Of a stretch of 64,000 nt of DNA, positions 29,335 through 37,068 are shown piece by piece (the stretch's first letter is position 1; the number at the start of each line of letters is the position of its first letter). Below the pieces are notes generated by a model. That model ran no database searches. It had not been told where the DNA came from and was given only the letters and a program-made list of their open reading frames with translations. The position numbers were made by a program, and so were the translations under genes. The DNA lies in assembly GCF_000238255.3 (NCBI RefSeq), contig NZ_CP011039.1, positions 1,785,001 through 1,849,000 on the forward strand, written 5' to 3'. Source of the DNA: Pseudoalteromonas spongiae UST010723-006. GTDB taxonomy: Bacteria > Pseudomonadota > Gammaproteobacteria > Enterobacterales > Alteromonadaceae.

Positions 29335-30087
29335 TTATTTTAGCAACCGATAATCTTTTTCTTCACCTGGCCAGCCTAAGCGCTTAAATAGTTCAAGCTC
29401 CGGCTCGCCTATCGAGGCCTCAATATGAATTGTCTGCTTACTAAAGGGATGCTCAAAAGTGAGTTCTTTAGCAAATAGCATCAAGCGATTTAAACCAAAC
29501 TCTTGCTGGAAAAAATGATTCTGCTTGTTATCACCATAATTTGCATCATTCAAAATAGGATGATTAATATGGTTTAAATGGCGCCTAATTTGGTGCTTAC
29601 GGCCAGTTTTTGGTAAACACTCTACCAGTGAATAACGCACCGTTGGAAACTTACCAAGTGGTTTATTGATCACAGCTTGGTGTAAACACTTAAAGTCAGT
29701 TTGTGCTTCTTGCGCTGGTTTTTCTTTATCGGCAAACTTATCGGCAATCTTATCGTGTTTATATTTGAGTGCATGATCCACATGTAACGACTCTGGCGCA
29801 AACCCACGTGTTAGGGCTAAGTACCGCTTGCTGATCTTATGCTCTGAAAAGAGTGAACTTGCGGTACGCGCTACATCACTACTTAAACCAAATAACAACA
29901 CACCAGAAGTAGGCCTGTCTAACCGATGAAGCGGAAACACATGTTGATCAATTTGGTCGCGTAGCATCTGCATCGCAAAATGAGTTTCACGTTTATCTAA
30001 AAAAGAGCGATGCACTAATAAACCCGACGGTTTATCAATCGCAATAAAGTGTTCATCACGATATAAAATCGGTAATTCACCAAACAT
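29335..30087 (-). CDS. truC: tRNA pseudouridine(65) synthase TruC
   Basis: RluA-family pseudouridine synthase of 250 residues. The catalytic Asp57 is in HRLDRPTSGVLLF, with YLALTRGF and the conserved GRKHQIRRHL in the second half. TruC modifies uridine 65 of tRNA-Ile and tRNA-Asp. There is no S4 domain, as expected for TruC. Its ATG overlaps the yqcC stop codon by one base (TAATG). Confidence 0.93.
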   Translation of the reverse strand: MFGELPILYRDEHFIAIDKPSGLLVHRSFLDKRETHFAMQMLRDQIDQHVFPLHRLDRPTSGVLLFGLSSDVARTASSLFSEHKISKRYLALTRGFAPESLHVDHALKYKHDKIADKFADKEKPAQEAQTDFKCLHQAVINKPLGKFPTVRYSLVECLPKTGRKHQIRRHLNHINHPILNDANYGDNKQNHFFQQEFGLNRLMLFAKELTFEHPFSKQTIHIEASIGEPELELFKRLGWPGEEKDYRLLK

Positions 30088-30377
30088 TAATTAAGCGCCT
30101 TATCTAATTTTTTAATCACATCAATCACTTTTGGATAATCGCCTAACATTTGCTCTGCCATCGGCGTGATATTGGCACCTTTTGGCAACGGTTGATTTGC
30201 GGCAACGAGTTGCTTCATTTTGATAATAAATACAAATTGTAACCATTGTTCAAACCGCATTGTGTCATAACAAAATGGCGCAGTAGATGCGAATGCTGCA
30301 GTATTTGGTGGTGTGTTTGACCACAGTTGATGTACTTTTAACGTGTCACTTAATTCGTCGAGCAGTTGAATGATCAT
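30087..30377 (-). CDS. yqcC: YqcC family protein (DUF446)
   Basis: 96 residues, all-helical, of the YqcC family. The pattern LWSNTPPNTAAFASTAPFCYDT followed by MRFEQWLQFVFI is typical. Function unknown; it always accompanies truC and is translationally coupled to it here. In E. coli csrB lies beyond yqcC toward syd, which matches the RNA gene at 31829-32221 here. Confidence 0.92.
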   Translation of the reverse strand: MIIQLLDELSDTLKVHQLWSNTPPNTAAFASTAPFCYDTMRFEQWLQFVFIIKMKQLVAANQPLPKGANITPMAEQMLGDYPKVIDVIKKLDKALN

Positions 30378-30472
30378 ATCGGTGTTATATTACTTAGCTA
30401 TTCACGTATTTTATCAAAACTTCGCTGCTTTTCATTGTATAATGAGCAAAATGCTCGAATGGATTATTATTA

Positions 30473-31495
30473 ATGCAACACACTATCTCAAGCCTTGGCG
30501 AACTTCTTGATAATGCAGGCACAACATGGCGCGTTTTTGACATGGGTCGCCGCATTCAAAAAATTGATAAGCAAACATTTTCGCAAATAGAAAATAATCA
30601 AATCCCCTATCCATTTCCATTGCAACAACATGCGTTTTTAGCGATTCAATTTTGGAATAGCCACGAGACAGAAACGCCCTACATTTGGTTTTTGAAAATG
30701 CCGCTCGACGAACAAAGTAAACTGGTTCAAGCAAGCCGCAATCATTTTGCATCTATGGTACTCGAGGCACTTGGAAATCAACTTACGGGTAATGATGAAG
30801 CGCAAAGCCAGCTCGATAATAACCCGTATGTATTTACACCAAACGCAAATAAACTCGCGGCGTTTAATGCCATTATTAAAAAAGAACTAAAACAAAGCGC
30901 ATCAACCTACTATGAACATGTAGAACTTTATTTTAGCGGTAAGCTTGGTTTTAATGAATGGCAGCAACTTGGCTTGCAAGGCATCGCTGATTTTGCAATG
31001 CGCTTAACAGATACCAATCAAAACAACTTAATAAAAGCATTAGATCAGTTACCACAGCCCGTTGTTAATTCATTGGCTGCAACCCTTGAACACAGTGCAA
31101 TTTCGGTTGCTTTAACTGAAGCGTTGTACGTTCAGTTTGAAAACGCCGTTAAACAACAAAACAGTGAAAATATCATTAACTACTTACGCATGATGTCGAA
31201 TACTTCTGCCACTGGTATTTTAGAACGTGCTGTCGCAATATTAGTAACGACACCAACCTTGCTTAACCTTGATACTGTGTTAACGCTCACAGGACGCTGC
31301 TGGCATGTGCTCGAAAATCATGTTGTCGCTCTTATGGATTACCTTGCATCAGAGCACGACCAAGATGTTTTTGGTGGCATTTTTGCTGATCTTGTTGCAA
31401 TTCCAAGTTTACGCCCTCATATGTTAGCAATGATCCGAATGCAAAATAGAAGCGAAGCCCTTTCGCGTGCAATTGGAAAACTATTTCAACAATAA
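30473..31495 (+). CDS. DUF3549 family protein
   Basis: 340 residues, cytoplasmic and largely helical, matching DUF3549. It opens with ISSLGELLDNAGTTWRVFDMGRRI and has PYIWFLKMPLDEQ near residue 65. No catalytic motif seen; function unknown. It is usually followed by DUF3301, as here (15 nt gap), and belongs to the yqcC/truC/syd neighbourhood in marine gammaproteobacteria. Divergent from yqcC. Confidence 0.85.
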   Translation: MQHTISSLGELLDNAGTTWRVFDMGRRIQKIDKQTFSQIENNQIPYPFPLQQHAFLAIQFWNSHETETPYIWFLKMPLDEQSKLVQASRNHFASMVLEALGNQLTGNDEAQSQLDNNPYVFTPNANKLAAFNAIIKKELKQSASTYYEHVELYFSGKLGFNEWQQLGLQGIADFAMRLTDTNQNNLIKALDQLPQPVVNSLAATLEHSAISVALTEALYVQFENAVKQQNSENIINYLRMMSNTSATGILERAVAILVTTPTLLNLDTVLTLTGRCWHVLENHVVALMDYLASEHDQDVFGGIFADLVAIPSLRPHMLAMIRMQNRSEALSRAIGKLFQQ

Positions 31496-31510
31496 TTATT
31501 AGGTAACGTT

Positions 31511-31813
31511 ATGGCGTCAATTTGGCTTATTCTGGCGGTTGCTACACTGATCTACTTATTTTGGCTTGACCGACAAGCTGCTGAAAGTGCAAGAGAATAT
31601 GCCAATCGCCATAGCGAAAAACTGAATGTACAGTTTCTTAGTATTGCGTGTACCAAAAAACGTATCGGTATTTTAAAAAATGGAAAACCAGGGCTTAAAT
31701 CAACTTTTGTTTGGGAGTTTTCGAGTAATGGCGAAGACAGTTACAATGGCGTCGTTAATTTAGAAAATGACAAAGTAATTAGTGTTGATGTGCCGCCACA
31801 TAAAATAAACTAA
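31511..31813 (+). CDS. DUF3301 membrane-anchored protein
   Basis: 100 residues. One N-terminal membrane helix (IWLILAVATLIYLFWLD, residues 4-20) is followed by a soluble domain with a single Cys and a conserved WEFSSNGEDSYNGVV segment. Family of unknown function, in operon with DUF3549. No terminator on the plus strand: the hairpin just downstream belongs to the opposing csrB-like RNA and lacks a T-run in this direction. Confidence 0.83.
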   Translation: MASIWLILAVATLIYLFWLDRQAAESAREYANRHSEKLNVQFLSIACTKKRIGILKNGKPGLKSTFVWEFSSNGEDSYNGVVNLENDKVISVDVPPHKIN

Positions 31814-31828
31814 TTTTTAGTACGTCAG

Positions 31829-31860
31829 AAAAAGCTAAGGCGCAACATAATGCCGCGCCT
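31829..31860 (-). terminator. Rho-independent terminator of the CsrB-type RNA
   Basis: On the minus strand AGGCGCGGCA-TTA-TGTTGCGCCT forms ten pairs (two G-U), followed by TAGCTTTTT. It is unidirectional because the other side has no T-run. Confidence 0.88.
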
Positions 31861-32221
31861 CAAATTCGAAAAAACATCCATTTTTCCTTGGTTATCCATC
31901 ACCATTTATGCTTTCGCACATCCATTTCTCATCCATTGAAGGAAACCAATCCATGCTTCCCTGGCTATCCTTGTCCCAATTCCTACCCTCATCCTGAGGT
32001 GTCCTCTTTGCTCCTAGCCTTTCCCTGTATTTTGGTTTTTCCTAAACCATCCTTTAAACGCTCCTGCGTTTATCCCTTTTGCATCTTTGCAAAACACTAA
32101 CTCATTTAGTGCACCGCCATCCCTGCATCCTTGTCCTTTGTTCCCTTGATACGCCCTGTATCTATGCCTAAATTCCATTCCTTGGCATAAAACATACTTC
32201 CTGTATGTTTGCTTCCTTGTT
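31829..32221 (-). ncRNA. csrB: CsrB-type CsrA-sequestering small RNA
   Basis: Read on the minus strand, about 393 nt contain 26 GGA triplets, against roughly six expected by chance. Many sit in loops of perfect small hairpins: AAACATAC-AGGAA-GTATGTTT (32190-32210), TAAACGC-AGGA-GCGTTTA (32055-32072), TGGTTT-AGGAA-AAACCA (32033-32049), CCTCA-GGA-TGAGG (31987-31999) and GATAC-AGGGC-GTATC (32148-32162). Other hairpins (32077-32094, 32095-32111) and single-stranded AAGGA/AGGGA linkers alternate. This is the architecture of CsrB/CsrC/RsmZ RNAs, which titrate the translational regulator CsrA. A strong intrinsic terminator and a promoter fit the ends. The neighbourhood (yqcC, truC, syd) is where E. 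coli has csrB. The 5' end is estimated from the -10. Confidence 0.9.
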
Positions 32222-32228
32222 GATGTTA

Positions 32229-32258
32229 ATAATAGTGAGAATTTGTGACTAATGTAAT
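32229..32258 (-). promoter_or_regulatory. Promoter of the CsrB-type RNA
   Basis: On the minus strand ATTACA, 18-bp spacer, TATTAT, predicting a start near 32221. The -35 matches 4 of 6, which suits an activator-dependent promoter. TGTAATACA (32312-32320), about 75-90 nt upstream, resembles half of a GacA/UvrY box (TGTAAG-N6-CTTACA) but is not a full match. Confidence 0.5.
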
Positions 32259-32330
32259 GAGGTAAATTGATTCTAAATTTATTAATCTTTTATACATATT
32301 ATAATTTTTCTTGTATTACATAGAGTTAAA

Positions 32331-32358
32331 TGAAAATAAGTGCTATTTACAGCACTTA
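32331..32358 (-). terminator. Candidate terminator of the GNAT gene
   Basis: On the minus strand TAAGTGCT-GTAAAT-AGCACTTA followed by TTTTCATTT. Eight-bp perfect stem with an interrupted T-run. A second hairpin CTCACA/TGTGAG (32371-32386) lies between it and the gene. Confidence 0.6.
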
Positions 32359-32419
32359 AAGCATCACAAACTCACATCATTGTGAGATATTTCCTACACA
32401 CTATTTGTCAGAAAGCGAC

Positions 32420-33073
32420 TTAGCCCTTTTGCTTAACAAACAGTTTTCCAGACACTTTGGTAAATGTAAGTTCAGTTTCACCTTGGTAACCTTCACTTAT
32501 AAATAAATCGTGAAAACGTTCCCGTGTAATGAACACCGCACTTGCTTGCGCCCCATCAGATTTAACAACGTCATCAATTGCCCTTAATAAGTAGCGGCCG
32601 ATACCTTGGTGTTGCACATGAGGATCGACTGCAAATAAGCTAATAAAGCAGCAATCAGTGAAGCTTGCGACGGCTTGGTGGATTGCTTTTTCTTTTTCGA
32701 TAAGCTGATTGGTAGATAATACTCCGGTGTTGAGCATTAATTTTAAGCGCCAGTGCCATACTCTGTCCGCAGCTAAAGCATCATTGGCTTTTTGCACACA
32801 GCTAACCGCGAGCAAATTGTCACCGGCAAATACGCCGATAATATGCTGATGGCTTTGCCAAAAGCTAGCTAGCTCTTCACGTATTAATAAGCGGAGTTTT
32901 TTCTCGTAAGCACCTTTATTTGCTTTATCGTATCCCAAGATTTGCTGAAATAACTCATCATCGTGATACGCTTGATACAATACACTTGCTGCGATTTTGC
33001 AGTCTTCTGCGGTTAAATAGCTGGCTTTTAATTCGGTATCTAACGCTGGGGTTGCTAATGTTTCAGCGGCCAT
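32420..33073 (-). CDS. GNAT-family N-acetyltransferase
   Basis: 217 residues with a GNAT fold. The acetyl-CoA binding segment is LFAVDPHVQHQGIGRYLLRAID (the Q/RxxGxG/A loop as QHQGIG, near residue 160), with the preceding beta strand CCFISLF. The N-terminal 100 residues are helical and less typical (LIREELASFWQSHQHIIGVFAGDNLLAVSCV). The substrate is unknown. Convergent with nothing; it lies just upstream of the csrB-like RNA promoter, separated by a candidate terminator. Confidence 0.8.
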   Translation of the reverse strand: MAAETLATPALDTELKASYLTAEDCKIAASVLYQAYHDDELFQQILGYDKANKGAYEKKLRLLIREELASFWQSHQHIIGVFAGDNLLAVSCVQKANDALAADRVWHWRLKLMLNTGVLSTNQLIEKEKAIHQAVASFTDCCFISLFAVDPHVQHQGIGRYLLRAIDDVVKSDGAQASAVFITRERFHDLFISEGYQGETELTFTKVSGKLFVKQKG

Positions 33074-33183
33074 AATATCTTCCTTTATTATTATTGTTCA
33101 CACTTCAAGTTAGCACATTATTTGAGCTATTCTATAGTTATAGCGTTAAAACAACCTTCTTTAGCAAACATAGGAGCAATATT

Positions 33184-33411
33184 ATGGAATCAGGTTCGCA
33201 TGCAATGAATGATCTGTTTTCACAACTTGGGCTCGATTCGACAGATGAAGCGATTGAAAAATTTATCGCTACCCATAAAATTTCACCAAGCCTAATACTT
33301 GCCGATGCGCCATTTTGGAGCCAAAGCCAAGCGAGCTTTATTAAAGAATCAATCGAGCAAGACGCTGATTGGTGTGAAATTATCGATCAACTCGATAGCC
33401 TGCTCCGTTAG
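33184..33411 (+). CDS. DUF2789 family small protein
   Basis: 75 residues matching DUF2789: HAMNDLFSQLGLDSTDEAIEKFIATH, then a buried region ending in DAPFWSQSQASFIKESI. Acidic and helical, function unknown. I start at ATG 33184, seven nt after AGGAG; the in-frame start at 33094 would add thirty residues without family support. Divergent from the GNAT gene. Confidence 0.85.
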   Translation: MESGSHAMNDLFSQLGLDSTDEAIEKFIATHKISPSLILADAPFWSQSQASFIKESIEQDADWCEIIDQLDSLLR

Positions 33412-33452
33412 ATTACAGTAAAATTGCCCAATGGTTTTAAAAGGGCACATTT

Positions 33453-33725
33453 ATGCAAGATATCGTCATCGCAACTATCAGTAAGCTGTTAGCTGCCAAC
33501 AAGCAACCCAACGTTGCACTCGTAAAAGCAAATTTACCTCAACCGGTGCCAATGCCTATCATTATTGATGTGCTTGCACGTTATAAACAAAGCCCAAGCG
33601 ATTTTGAACGTCAAACACTAAAGCAAGTGCAACAGCCAGAACAAACCTCAAGTGCGTCGCAAACGCAACTCGATCGTATCGAAGCTAAGCTCGATAAATT
33701 GTTATCCCTGCTAGAAAATAAATAA
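33453..33725 (+). CDS. Unknown 90-residue protein with C-terminal coiled coil
   Basis: Helical N-terminal half (MQDIVIATISKLLAANKQ, then LPQPVPMPIIIDVLARYK) that could be a helix-turn-helix-like unit, a Gln/Ser-rich linker, and a C-terminal amphipathic helix TQLDRIEAKLDKLLSLLENK with heptad Leu/Ile, a likely short coiled coil. No family recognised with confidence. The gap to the DUF2310 gene is only four bases, so they share a transcript. Confidence 0.7.
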   Translation: MQDIVIATISKLLAANKQPNVALVKANLPQPVPMPIIIDVLARYKQSPSDFERQTLKQVQQPEQTSSASQTQLDRIEAKLDKLLSLLENK

Positions 33726-33729
33726 TCCC

Positions 33730-34503
33730 ATGTACATTGTCGACCTTACCTTTGATTGCTATCAAGACACCACACTCGATGCGGCTGAACAAGCCATAGT
33801 GCGTTTAGTTAATGCACTGCGCTTTAATGGCCAAATTATCGGGGAAGAATTTCCAACAACGCTAAAAGATGGCTTTTTTATTACCCGTGTTATGTGCCCA
33901 GAAGAAGACGCACTGCATCCATTAAATCACAGTCCATTTGTAAAATTTAGCTTAGAGAAACTCAATGAAGCTGGCTTATTACAGCCAAAAGTAAAAGTAA
34001 TTGGGCAAGATATTCATTCCAATGGCTCTGACGCTTGCTCATCACCATCGAGCTATATTTTATATACTACCTATTTGCATACCTGTAGCCCGCTATACTG
34101 TGGTGACGACTTTATGCCCGTACCACTCTATAAAGTGCCTGCTGTTGCCAATGGTGACTTTAAAGCCCTGCTAAAGTGGCAAGAAGATTGGCAAGCCTGC
34201 GACCAAATTCAAATCAATGGTGCAACACGCTGTGAATTTGCAGCAATTAAAGAATTAGCCGATATTGATAGTGACCTTTTTAGACGCGGGATGGATTTAT
34301 CAAAGCGCATTCGCTTCCTTACGAAAAAACCGGTGTATTACTATTTATACCGAGTGGGCGGGTTATCAAAAGAGCAAGAGTTGTCGCGTAAATGCCCAAA
34401 ATGTGACGGTGATTGGCGCTTAGAGGAGCCATGGTTTGGCTTGTTCGATTTTCGCTGTGATACCTGTGAGCTGGTATCTAATATTTCATGGGACTTTCAG
34501 TAA
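33730..34503 (+). CDS. DUF2310 Zn-ribbon protein
   Basis: 257 residues of the DUF2310 (Zn-ribbon-containing, possibly nucleic-acid-binding) family. The C-terminal zinc ribbon is CPKCDGDWRL...CDTCELVSN with two CxxC knuckles about 22 residues apart. A further CxxxxCxxxSP-like segment (HTCSPLYCGDDF) occurs mid-protein. Function unknown; the gene commonly neighbours syd in Vibrio and Shewanella, as here, where it is convergent with syd. Confidence 0.85.
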   Translation: MYIVDLTFDCYQDTTLDAAEQAIVRLVNALRFNGQIIGEEFPTTLKDGFFITRVMCPEEDALHPLNHSPFVKFSLEKLNEAGLLQPKVKVIGQDIHSNGSDACSSPSSYILYTTYLHTCSPLYCGDDFMPVPLYKVPAVANGDFKALLKWQEDWQACDQIQINGATRCEFAAIKELADIDSDLFRRGMDLSKRIRFLTKKPVYYYLYRVGGLSKEQELSRKCPKCDGDWRLEEPWFGLFDFRCDTCELVSNISWDFQ

Positions 34504-34516
34504 TTTCAATAAAGCA

Positions 34517-34539
34517 ATAAGGCGCAAAGCGCGCCTTAT
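34517..34539. terminator. Hairpin after the DUF2310 gene
   Basis: ATAAGGCGC-AAAGC-GCGCCTTAT, nine perfect base pairs, but no T-run on the plus strand. It may serve as a weak terminator or as 3' end protection. Confidence 0.45.
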
Positions 34540-34637
34540 GATAGTAATTACATTAATTACCGCTTTTTCTTCGACAAAAACGATTCTGCAACAGAGCGAA
34601 AATTTTGACTGTTGCTGTCACGGCAATTTTTCAACGT

Positions 34638-34685
34638 AGGTGATGGTGCTTTGGCTCGCAAGCACGACCACATAGTTAATCACCT
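34638..34685. repeat. Nested inverted repeat downstream of syd
   Basis: Outer arms AGGTGAT (34638-34644) and ATCACCT (34679-34685) enclose an inner hairpin GTGCTT (34647-34652) / AAGCAC (34660-34665). There is no T-run on the minus strand, so it is not a standard terminator for syd. Role unclear. Confidence 0.4.
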
Positions 34686-34697
34686 TGATATTAAACG

Positions 34698-35246
34698 TTA
34701 TTGTGCGTAGTAGAGACCAGAGCAGTCAGCTAAAAATGCTTCCATTGAGTCTGCTAATTTATGATGTGGTTCTTTGCCAAGGTATTCAAGCCAGATACTT
34801 GCATCCTCTAATTTCATTACAAGTAGCAAATCATCTTCTTCACAGGTTGCAAAAAATACCGTATCAGCCTGTTTTAATCGGCGCTTCATAAGCACATGGC
34901 CGGTTATATTTTGCTGCAACCGATCAAAGTCTTGTTCGCTCCAAGCTTGCAACAAACAAAGATTATGTTCTTGATAGCTGGCAAATAAATTATCGCTGTA
35001 AAAGCTGCCAAAATAGGCCTGAAGTGCCGCTGGAAATTGTGTTTCAAGGGCTTTTTCTAACGCCTGCATATTGCCGTTTTGCGCCACTTGCTGCCAAGCA
35101 ACCGAATCATTTTCGACACTATTTGGTATTTCACATGGACTTGGCCAATCGCTATCGTGAAACACGCGTGGTGCCTGCCCTGTTTTTTGCTGTGCTAATT
35201 GCGTAATTTCCGTGTACACGCGTTGTAAGTTTTCGCTAATTGACAT
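34698..35246 (-). CDS. syd: SecY-interacting protein Syd
   Basis: 182 residues, close to the 181 of E. coli Syd, with the family ends [12 protein letters not shown] at the N-terminus and [18 protein letters not shown] at the C-terminus. Syd binds SecY on the cytoplasmic side of the inner membrane and monitors translocon integrity. I use ATG 35246 after AAAGG; the TTG at 35261 would add five residues with no better ribosome site. Divergent from queF, as in enterics. Confidence 0.93.
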   Translation of the reverse strand: MSISENLQRVYTEITQLAQQKTGQAPRVFHDSDWPSPCEIPNSVENDSVAWQQVAQNGNMQALEKALETQFPAALQAYFGSFYSDNLFASYQEHNLCLLQAWSEQDFDRLQQNITGHVLMKRRLKQADTVFFATCEEDDLLLVMKLEDASIWLEYLGKEPHHKLADSMEAFLADCSGLYYAQ

Positions 35247-35307
35247 ACTGCCTTTGCCCAATTTATTCGTTACAATAGTTAATTATTTTACCGATTTTAA
35301 TCTGATT

Positions 35308-36156
35308 ATGTCACATTACCAAGACGCGCCTGAATTAAAAGGTGCATTACTCGGACAACAAACCGAATATAAAGACAGTTACGATGCATCGTTACTGTTT
35401 CCCATTGCACGAAAACTTAATCGCGACGATTTAAATATCGATGAAAGTGCATTGCCATTTAAAGGCGAAGATACATGGACAGGCTATGAGCTTTCTTGGT
35501 TAAATCAAAAAGGTAAGCCAGTCGTTGCAGTTGCTGAGTTCATTTTCCCAGCCACCAGCAGCCATATTATTGAATCAAAGTCATTTAAACTGTATTTAAA
35601 CAGCTTTAACCAAACTAAATTTGATTCTATGGCGCAGGTTCAGCAAATTCTAACCAGCGATTTATCTAAATCGGCAAATTGCGATGTGGTTGTAAAACTT
35701 TTCAATGCCGACGATTTCGATTGCTTAATGCCAACCCCGTTTACTGGCACGTGTTTAGATGACTTAGATATTGAAGTAAGTGAATACGATCTCAATACCG
35801 AGCTACTCAAAGCTGATGCGAGCAATGAGATTGTGACTGAGACACTGTATAGCCATTTATTAAAGTCTAACTGCTTGATCACATCACAGCCAGATTGGGC
35901 ATCGGTGGTGATCCGCTACACCGGCAAAAAAATATGCCATGAGAGTTTACTCAAGTACCTTATTTCATTTAGAAATCATAACGAATTTCACGAACAATGT
36001 GTCGAGCGCTTGTTTTGCGATATTCAGAATAAGTTTTCTATGACGCAACTTGAAGTATTTGCACGCTATACACGTCGTGGTGGTTTAGATATCAACCCGT
36101 ATCGCTCTACCGATTTTGCGACAACACAATTTAAGTTAAAAAGTAACCGCCAATAA
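35308..36156 (+). CDS. queF: NADPH-dependent 7-cyano-7-deazaguanine reductase
   Basis: 282 residues, the same length as E. coli QueF (bimodular YqcD type). The nucleophilic Cys is in [17 protein letters not shown] with the conserved Asp seven residues on, and the second half shows [25 protein letters not shown]. It reduces preQ0 to preQ1 in queuosine synthesis. ATG 35308 gives [17 protein letters not shown], the family start; an in-frame ATG at 35212 would overlap syd coding sequence. Confidence 0.97.
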   Translation: MSHYQDAPELKGALLGQQTEYKDSYDASLLFPIARKLNRDDLNIDESALPFKGEDTWTGYELSWLNQKGKPVVAVAEFIFPATSSHIIESKSFKLYLNSFNQTKFDSMAQVQQILTSDLSKSANCDVVVKLFNADDFDCLMPTPFTGTCLDDLDIEVSEYDLNTELLKADASNEIVTETLYSHLLKSNCLITSQPDWASVVIRYTGKKICHESLLKYLISFRNHNEFHEQCVERLFCDIQNKFSMTQLEVFARYTRRGGLDINPYRSTDFATTQFKLKSNRQ

Positions 36157-36175
36157 GCAGTTACTTAAACTATCT

Positions 36176-37066
36176 TTATTTTTCTGTGGTTTTTACGCGC
36201 TTAGGCACATTTAAGCCACAGACATCGATGTAATTTGCTTGGTGGTGAAACCAAGGTTCCGGGCGATTGCGTCGTGATTCAATATACTGCTTAAAACTAT
36301 CACTGTTGGTTTTCATCACTTCAATATTATGCGCTGGCGAATCGCTTAAATCTGCTGCCACAACAAAATTGCGAATTGGATTAAAGCTAACATCTTCAAT
36401 AGTCGTTTTTGGTTTTCTATCTAGTCGTTGAATATGCTCAATACCCGTTACAACGCGCCCAAACGATGTGATATTTAAATCTAAATAACGGTGATTGCCC
36501 AAAATCACGTAAAATTCTGTACCACCACTATCAAGCTCGTTGCCTCTTGCCATGGCAAAATTACCAATACAGTGGGTTTGCCATGTTTGGGTGCTCGCCG
36601 CATTTTGCGCCACAGCAAAACCATTTAAAAAGCCGGTTTTATCAGCATAACCATCTTGTACATCCACTAGCTGAATCGCGATTGGCTTTTGTGTTGTTTT
36701 TACAAATTCCGCGGTGATGGATTTGCTGGCTGTTTTCGGCTGTTTCTTTTCGGAAATATCACCACCTTGCGCAACAAAGCCCTCTACAAAACGATAAATA
36801 TTTAAGTCTTTATAAAACCCTTCTCGTACTAACTTTTTAAAGTTAGCAACGTGATTAGGAGCAAGCAACGGGTTTAGCTCAATTACTACATCGCCAGTGT
36901 TTAGCGATAGTATTAACGTGTTTTCTAAATCGAGCGCACGCCATTCATTTTGGCTTGATTGTGCTATCACTTTGGCAGGTGATAATGGCTTATCATTGCT
37001 TTGGCTTGCTGTGCTGGTAACAGCCAACGCGCCTACAACCAGCGATATTAGGGTTTTTCTTATCAT
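36176..37066 (-). CDS. Periplasmic cyclophilin-type peptidyl-prolyl isomerase
   Basis: 296 residues. A signal peptide (about 1-21, ending STASQS) is followed by a cyclophilin domain at about 50-230 with FYKDLNIYRFVEGFVAQGGD, FAMARGNELDSGGTEFYV and FGRVVTGIEHIQRLDR. The C-terminal 60 residues are an extension not seen in PpiA. It probably assists folding of exported proteins. The ATG is two bases after the tamB stop codon, so it is likely co-expressed with tamAB, a plausible link to outer-membrane protein assembly. Confidence 0.88.
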   Translation of the reverse strand: MIRKTLISLVVGALAVTSTASQSNDKPLSPAKVIAQSSQNEWRALDLENTLILSLNTGDVVIELNPLLAPNHVANFKKLVREGFYKDLNIYRFVEGFVAQGGDISEKKQPKTASKSITAEFVKTTQKPIAIQLVDVQDGYADKTGFLNGFAVAQNAASTQTWQTHCIGNFAMARGNELDSGGTEFYVILGNHRYLDLNITSFGRVVTGIEHIQRLDRKPKTTIEDVSFNPIRNFVVAADLSDSPAHNIEVMKTNSDSFKQYIESRRNRPEPWFHHQANYIDVCGLNVPKRVKTTEK

Positions 37067-37068
37067 TA

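Noticed and set aside
31888-32100. Open frame of 70 codons in the intergenic region
   Set aside because: It has no ribosome site, an odd Cys/Pro/Ser composition and lies antisense to the hairpin array of the CsrB-type RNA.
31860-32221. Hairpin array read as a CRISPR or integron attC array
   Set aside because: The hairpin arms all differ in sequence and there are no equal-length repeats and spacers, no cas genes and no integrase; only the loop motif GGA is shared.
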